Assembly (NCBI GenBank): GCA_023387245.1
Contig: JAEWIH010000049.1
Span: forward strand, 1-16,706
Source: Bacillota bacterium
GTDB taxonomy: Bacteria > Bacillota_I > Bacilli_A > Erysipelotrichales > Erysipelotrichaceae
Length of the DNA: 16,706 nucleotides
Reading direction: 5' to 3'
Shown here: in pieces, positions 14,116 through 16,706 of the stretch
Layout: each line of letters opens with the position of its first letter
Numbering within the stretch: position 1 is the first letter of the stretch
Position numbers and translations under genes: made by a program
The notes under the pieces: model-generated
What the model saw: only the letters and a program-made list of their open reading frames with translations
Told to the model about the DNA's origin: nothing
The model's database searches: none

Positions 14116-15069
14116 ATGAAAAATGTTGTTGTTATTGGTGGCGGCCACGGTTTAGCTACTATTTTAAGAGGTCTAAAACTTTTGCCAGATTTAAATTTAG
14201 TAGCCATCGTAAGTGTTTCTGACTCTGGTGGCTCGACTGGTAGATTACGTTCTTTATATAATGTGCCGGCTATGGGCGATATTAGGAATGTGATGTGTGC
14301 TTTAGCCAATGAAGAATCGATATTATCTTATTTAATGGATTATCGTTTTAGTGGTAATGGTGATCAAGATGTTTTAGGCCACAATTTAGGGAATTTAATT
14401 ATTACAGCGATGATTGAAAGGGAAAAAGGCAATTTCAATGATGCTATTTATTCCCTATCACAAATTTTAAAAATTGATGGCGAAATATTTCCGGCTTCTT
14501 TAGAATCGATTGATTTATATGCCAGGATGGAAGATGGCGTTATTGTTAAGGGTGAGGCTAATATTCCTAAATTTAATAATAATATAGATTATGTTTATTA
14601 TGATCACGAAGTTGAAGCTTCTACTTGGGCGTTGCAGGCTATAGAAAGAGCAGATTACATTATTTTTGGGATTGGTTCTTTGTTTACTTCTATTTTACCT
14701 AACATCATTATTCCTAAAATTAGTGAAACGATTAATGCTTCTAATGCTAAAAAATTATATTATTGTAATATTATGTCAGAATCTGGTGAGACTGATAGTT
14801 TTAGTGTCGAAAAACATGTTGATATGTTATATAAACATGGACTTAAACATATCGATGGTGTAATTGTTGCTAATGATATAATTGATGATGAAATTATTGA
14901 TAAATATCGAAGGCATGGACAAGAGCGGGTTATCGTTACTGCAAAAAAACACGATTATAAAATTATATATGAAAATTTATTGGATTGGTCTAGTGGTTTA
15001 TTGATTCATAGTCCTTTAAAGATTGGCAAAAGTTTTGAAGCAATTTTAAAGAAGGTTAATGGTAATTAA
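14116..15069 (+). CDS. yvcK: YvcK/CofD-like gluconeogenesis and cell-wall factor
   Basis: A 317-residue member of the YvcK (GlmR) branch of the CofD-like family. In Bacillus it binds UDP-GlcNAc, supports growth on gluconeogenic carbon sources and stimulates GlmS-dependent peptidoglycan precursor supply. Motifs seen: N-terminal VVIGGGHGLATILRGLK (5-21), SVSDSGGSTGRLR (33-45) with the binding-site serines, PAMGDIRNVMCALA (51-64) and LGHNLGNLIITAM (87-99), followed later by DYIIFGIGSLFTSILPNI. The family's GGGTG is GGGHG here, a variant I believe occurs elsewhere. It sits between rapZ (3-base gap) and whiA (2-base gap), the conserved trio, with a GAGAGA-type Shine-Dalgarno in the end of rapZ. 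Confidence 0.95.
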   Translation: MKNVVVIGGGHGLATILRGLKLLPDLNLVAIVSVSDSGGSTGRLRSLYNVPAMGDIRNVMCALANEESILSYLMDYRFSGNGDQDVLGHNLGNLIITAMIEREKGNFNDAIYSLSQILKIDGEIFPASLESIDLYARMEDGVIVKGEANIPKFNNNIDYVYYDHEVEASTWALQAIERADYIIFGIGSLFTSILPNIIIPKISETINASNAKKLYYCNIMSESGETDSFSVEKHVDMLYKHGLKHIDGVIVANDIIDDEIIDKYRRHGQERVIVTAKKHDYKIIYENLLDWSSGLLIHSPLKIGKSFEAILKKVNGN

Positions 15070-15071
15070 TT

Positions 15072-16016
15072 ATGTCATATGCTTTAATTACTAAAAACGA
15101 ATGCGCATTACAAAAATTATCATTAGAACAAGCAAAAGCACAGCTAGGAGCCTTTATTTTAGGTTGTGGTTCGTTAGTTATTTCTAATAAACAATTTAAT
15201 TTATTACTCGTTATTAATCAAATTGTTGTTGCTAAAAGGGCGATGGTTTTATTAAAACAAACTTATGGACTAAAATTTGAAATAGAAACTTATAAACGGA
15301 ATAATCTAACAAAAAATAATATTTTTCAATTGCGTTTAAAAGAAAAAGTTAAAGATATTTTATTTGATTTAGGTTTATATCAAGATGGATATTTAAATAA
15401 AACTTTATCTCGTACTTATTTAGTTAATAGTGAAAATATTGGTGCTTATTTAGCTGGTTGGTTTATGATTAAAGGTTCGATTAATGATCCTATGTCTAAA
15501 AGCTATCATTTTGAAATTACTTGTCATCATAAAAAAACAGCCGAACAAATAGTTAATTTAGTTAAAGTTTTTGGGATAAAATTAAAGATTTTTATTAGAA
15601 AAGAAAAATATGTTTTATATGTTAAAAGTGCTGAAAGTATTGGCGATATATTAAGATTAATGCAGTGTAATAATAGTTTATTACATTTTGAAAACATTAG
15701 AATAGATCGTGATTTTCATAATAGTTTAAGACGTTTAGACAATTGTGAAGTTGCTAATGAAATAAAAAGCATTGAAGCTGGTCAAAAACAGTTAAAAGCG
15801 ATTGAGTTGTTGATTGAGAAAAATCAATTACAATTTTTAGATAAAAAATTATTTGATGTTGCTATTTTAAGACAGAAATATCCAGAAGCTTCTTTAAATG
15901 AATTATGTCAACATTTATATGAATATAATGGCAATGAAGTTACTAAGTCGGGCTTAAGGCATCGATTAAATAAATTGATCGATATAGCAAAAAGATATGA
16001 GGTGGAATATGAATAA
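15072..16016 (+). CDS. whiA: WhiA family DNA-binding regulator
   Basis: A 314-residue WhiA: an N-terminal degenerate LAGLIDADG homing-endonuclease fold plus a C-terminal helix-turn-helix. Residues 126-148 (YLAGWFMIKGSINDP then SYHFEI) correspond to the family's LAGLIDADG-like segment and GS-NDP turn; the C-terminal part has QKYPEASLNELCQHL (268-282) and TKSGLRHRLNKL (291-302), the conserved HTH region. In Streptomyces WhiA drives sporulation division genes; in Bacillus it affects division and chromosome segregation without being essential. The gene follows yvcK by two bases with only a weak Shine-Dalgarno, so coupling is likely. Its 3' end overlaps the next gene by eight bases. The sequence is divergent but complete. 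Confidence 0.93.
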   Translation: MSYALITKNECALQKLSLEQAKAQLGAFILGCGSLVISNKQFNLLLVINQIVVAKRAMVLLKQTYGLKFEIETYKRNNLTKNNIFQLRLKEKVKDILFDLGLYQDGYLNKTLSRTYLVNSENIGAYLAGWFMIKGSINDPMSKSYHFEITCHHKKTAEQIVNLVKVFGIKLKIFIRKEKYVLYVKSAESIGDILRLMQCNNSLLHFENIRIDRDFHNSLRRLDNCEVANEIKSIEAGQKQLKAIELLIEKNQLQFLDKKLFDVAILRQKYPEASLNELCQHLYEYNGNEVTKSGLRHRLNKLIDIAKRYEVEYE

Positions 16017-16260
16017 TAATATTTTGAAGTATGCAATTTTATTTTTGATAGTTTTAATATGTGGGCCTTTTTTAATTAGATCGCTTTTAATATTTATTGC
16101 TTTATTTTTACTTTTGATTTTAAGTTTAATAATTTGGGCGTATTTTAAATTTAGAAAAGTAAAAATGCAGTTTAGAGATTTTGATAATTATTCACAAAAT
16201 ACAACTCATTCTAAAAATAATCAGGATTATATTGATGCAGAGTATAGTGAGAGAAAATAA
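16009..16260 (+). CDS. Small two-TM membrane protein (83 aa)
   Basis: An 83-residue protein with two closely spaced hydrophobic segments (about 6-23 and 26-46), a short basic FKFRKVKM stretch, and a polar, Asn-rich tail ending DYIDAEYSERK. The positive-inside rule puts the tail in the cytoplasm. The start is the ATG at 16009 with GAGGTGG just upstream in the end of whiA; an ATG at 15997 would precede that Shine-Dalgarno. It overlaps whiA by eight bases and the next gene begins one base after its stop, so it belongs to the operon. In Bacillus, crh follows whiA; this is not Crh. I do not recognise a family. The YIDAEY tail resembles short C-terminal peptides of other tiny membrane proteins, which is only an impression. 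Confidence 0.75.
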   Translation: MNNNILKYAILFLIVLICGPFLIRSLLIFIALFLLLILSLIIWAYFKFRKVKMQFRDFDNYSQNTTHSKNNQDYIDAEYSERK

Positions 16261-16261
16261 C

Positions 16262-16706
16262 GTGGAAAAAGTAATTTTATTAGCTAGTGGCGATTTATTA
16301 AATCAAACTTTAAATTTATGTAATAAAACTATTCCGGCAGGATATTTGAAACTGTTTTATGCTCAATGTAAAACTAAAAAGTTTAAGCCTTATATTTTGA
16401 TGAATGATAGTAAAATAACTGCTTGTGTTTTTGTTGAAATTAAAAGTTTAAAATATAATGATCAATATATTGTAGTACCATTTTTTTATTGGCCATTATC
16501 TTTTAATAAAGATAATAGTTATTTAGATGAGTTGATGAATTATTTAATTAATCAATTACTACATACCCACTTATTTGTTGGTATTAGTTCTTTATTTAAA
16601 TCAAGCGCAAAACGTTATCATTTTAAAAATATTATTTCGTTGCGTCAATATTGTTTTAGTCGGCATGATATTGAAGCTAGAGTGTTGCTAAATATTAATA
16701 AATTCC
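16262..16706 (+). CDS. Unrecognised gene, 5' part (cut by window end)
   Basis: An open frame runs from GTG at 16262 to the end of the window, 148 residues so far, beginning VEKVILLASGDLLNQTLNL. It starts one base after the stop of the small membrane protein, with a weak GAGAG Shine-Dalgarno at 16249-16253; another GTG at 16247 is possible. It has no signal peptide; a mildly hydrophobic stretch YIVVPFFYWPLSF lies near residue 75, and the order of basic and aromatic segments could suit an acyltransferase-like fold, but I recognise no motif and propose no function. It appears to be the next gene of the hprK-whiA operon. Confidence 0.7.
   Translation, partial: MEKVILLASGDLLNQTLNLCNKTIPAGYLKLFYAQCKTKKFKPYILMNDSKITACVFVEIKSLKYNDQYIVVPFFYWPLSFNKDNSYLDELMNYLINQLLHTHLFVGISSLFKSSAKRYHFKNIISLRQYCFSRHDIEARVLLNINKF

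Noticed and set aside
14088..14309. 73-codon minus-strand frame across the rapZ-yvcK junction
   Set aside because: Antisense of the conserved YvcK N-terminus.
14666..14863. 65-codon hydrophobic plus-strand frame inside yvcK
   Set aside because: Alternate-frame reading of yvcK; the hydrophobicity follows from AT-rich codons read out of frame.
1..16706. CRISPR arrays, insertion sequences, phage genes, attachment sites, rRNA or replication origin
   Set aside because: No direct repeats with spacers, transposase or integrase motifs, rRNA segments or DnaA-box clusters were seen on either strand.

Overview
The window comes from an AT-rich (about 30% G+C by eye), gene-dense, low-G+C Gram-positive-type genome. 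The strongest lineage clue is the block hprK - lgt/ppaX - trxB - rapZ(yvcJ) - yvcK - whiA, a gene order typical of Bacillota. TGA is used as a stop (HAD gene, rpiB, galM-like gene, lgt-ppaX) and Trp is TGG, so the code is standard and the Mycoplasma/Spiroplasma code is excluded. Compact spacing and small divergent proteins would fit an uncultured Bacilli/Erysipelotrichales/RF39-like or Acholeplasma-like lineage, but this placement is inference.

Layout. (1) 1-1325: the 3' end of a Cof-type HAD phosphatase, then an orphan 270-aa gene with its own promoter and terminator. (2) 1361-3623: a self-contained cassette with a near-consensus promoter overlapping a 12-bp palindrome, a (TA)9 tract between Shine-Dalgarno and ATG, a 48-codon peptide gene, a six-TM permease, an ABC ATPase and a half-size membrane protein, closed by a terminator. 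This is the accessory part of the window and the best candidate for an undescribed system: peptide export, immunity or sensing. (3) 3609-4251: a YigZ/IMPACT gene on the minus strand. Its stop overlaps the cassette's last stop inside the terminator hairpin, and its promoter is interleaved with the promoter of the next block. (4) 4274-9402: degV, rpiB, nfo, tkt and a LacX-type aldose epimerase. rpiB and tkt supply the non-oxidative pentose phosphate pathway. (5) 9403-9717: mostly non-coding, with a possible decayed gene fragment and a tRNA terminator. (6) 9718-16706: tRNA-Arg(CCG) on the minus strand, divergent from the hprK operon.

How the genes fit together. HprK phosphorylates HPr on serine and can dephosphorylate it by phosphorolysis, which makes pyrophosphate. 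In Bacillus the neighbouring PpaX hydrolyses that pyrophosphate. Here a PpaX-like HAD domain is fused in frame to the cytoplasmic C-terminus of Lgt, which would place it at the membrane. Next come TrxB (thiol redox), RapZ-like nucleotide-binding protein, YvcK (carbon and cell-wall control) and WhiA (DNA-binding regulator), almost all overlapping or within a few bases of each other. The operon then continues into two unrecognised genes, a two-TM 83-aa protein and a gene cut by the window edge.

Several starts were moved from the longest possible frame using Shine-Dalgarno position and family N-termini: the ABC ATPase (2532), rpiB (5128), nfo (5570), tkt (6518), hprK (9887, which removes a false N-terminus read through the tRNA), and the small protein after whiA (16009).
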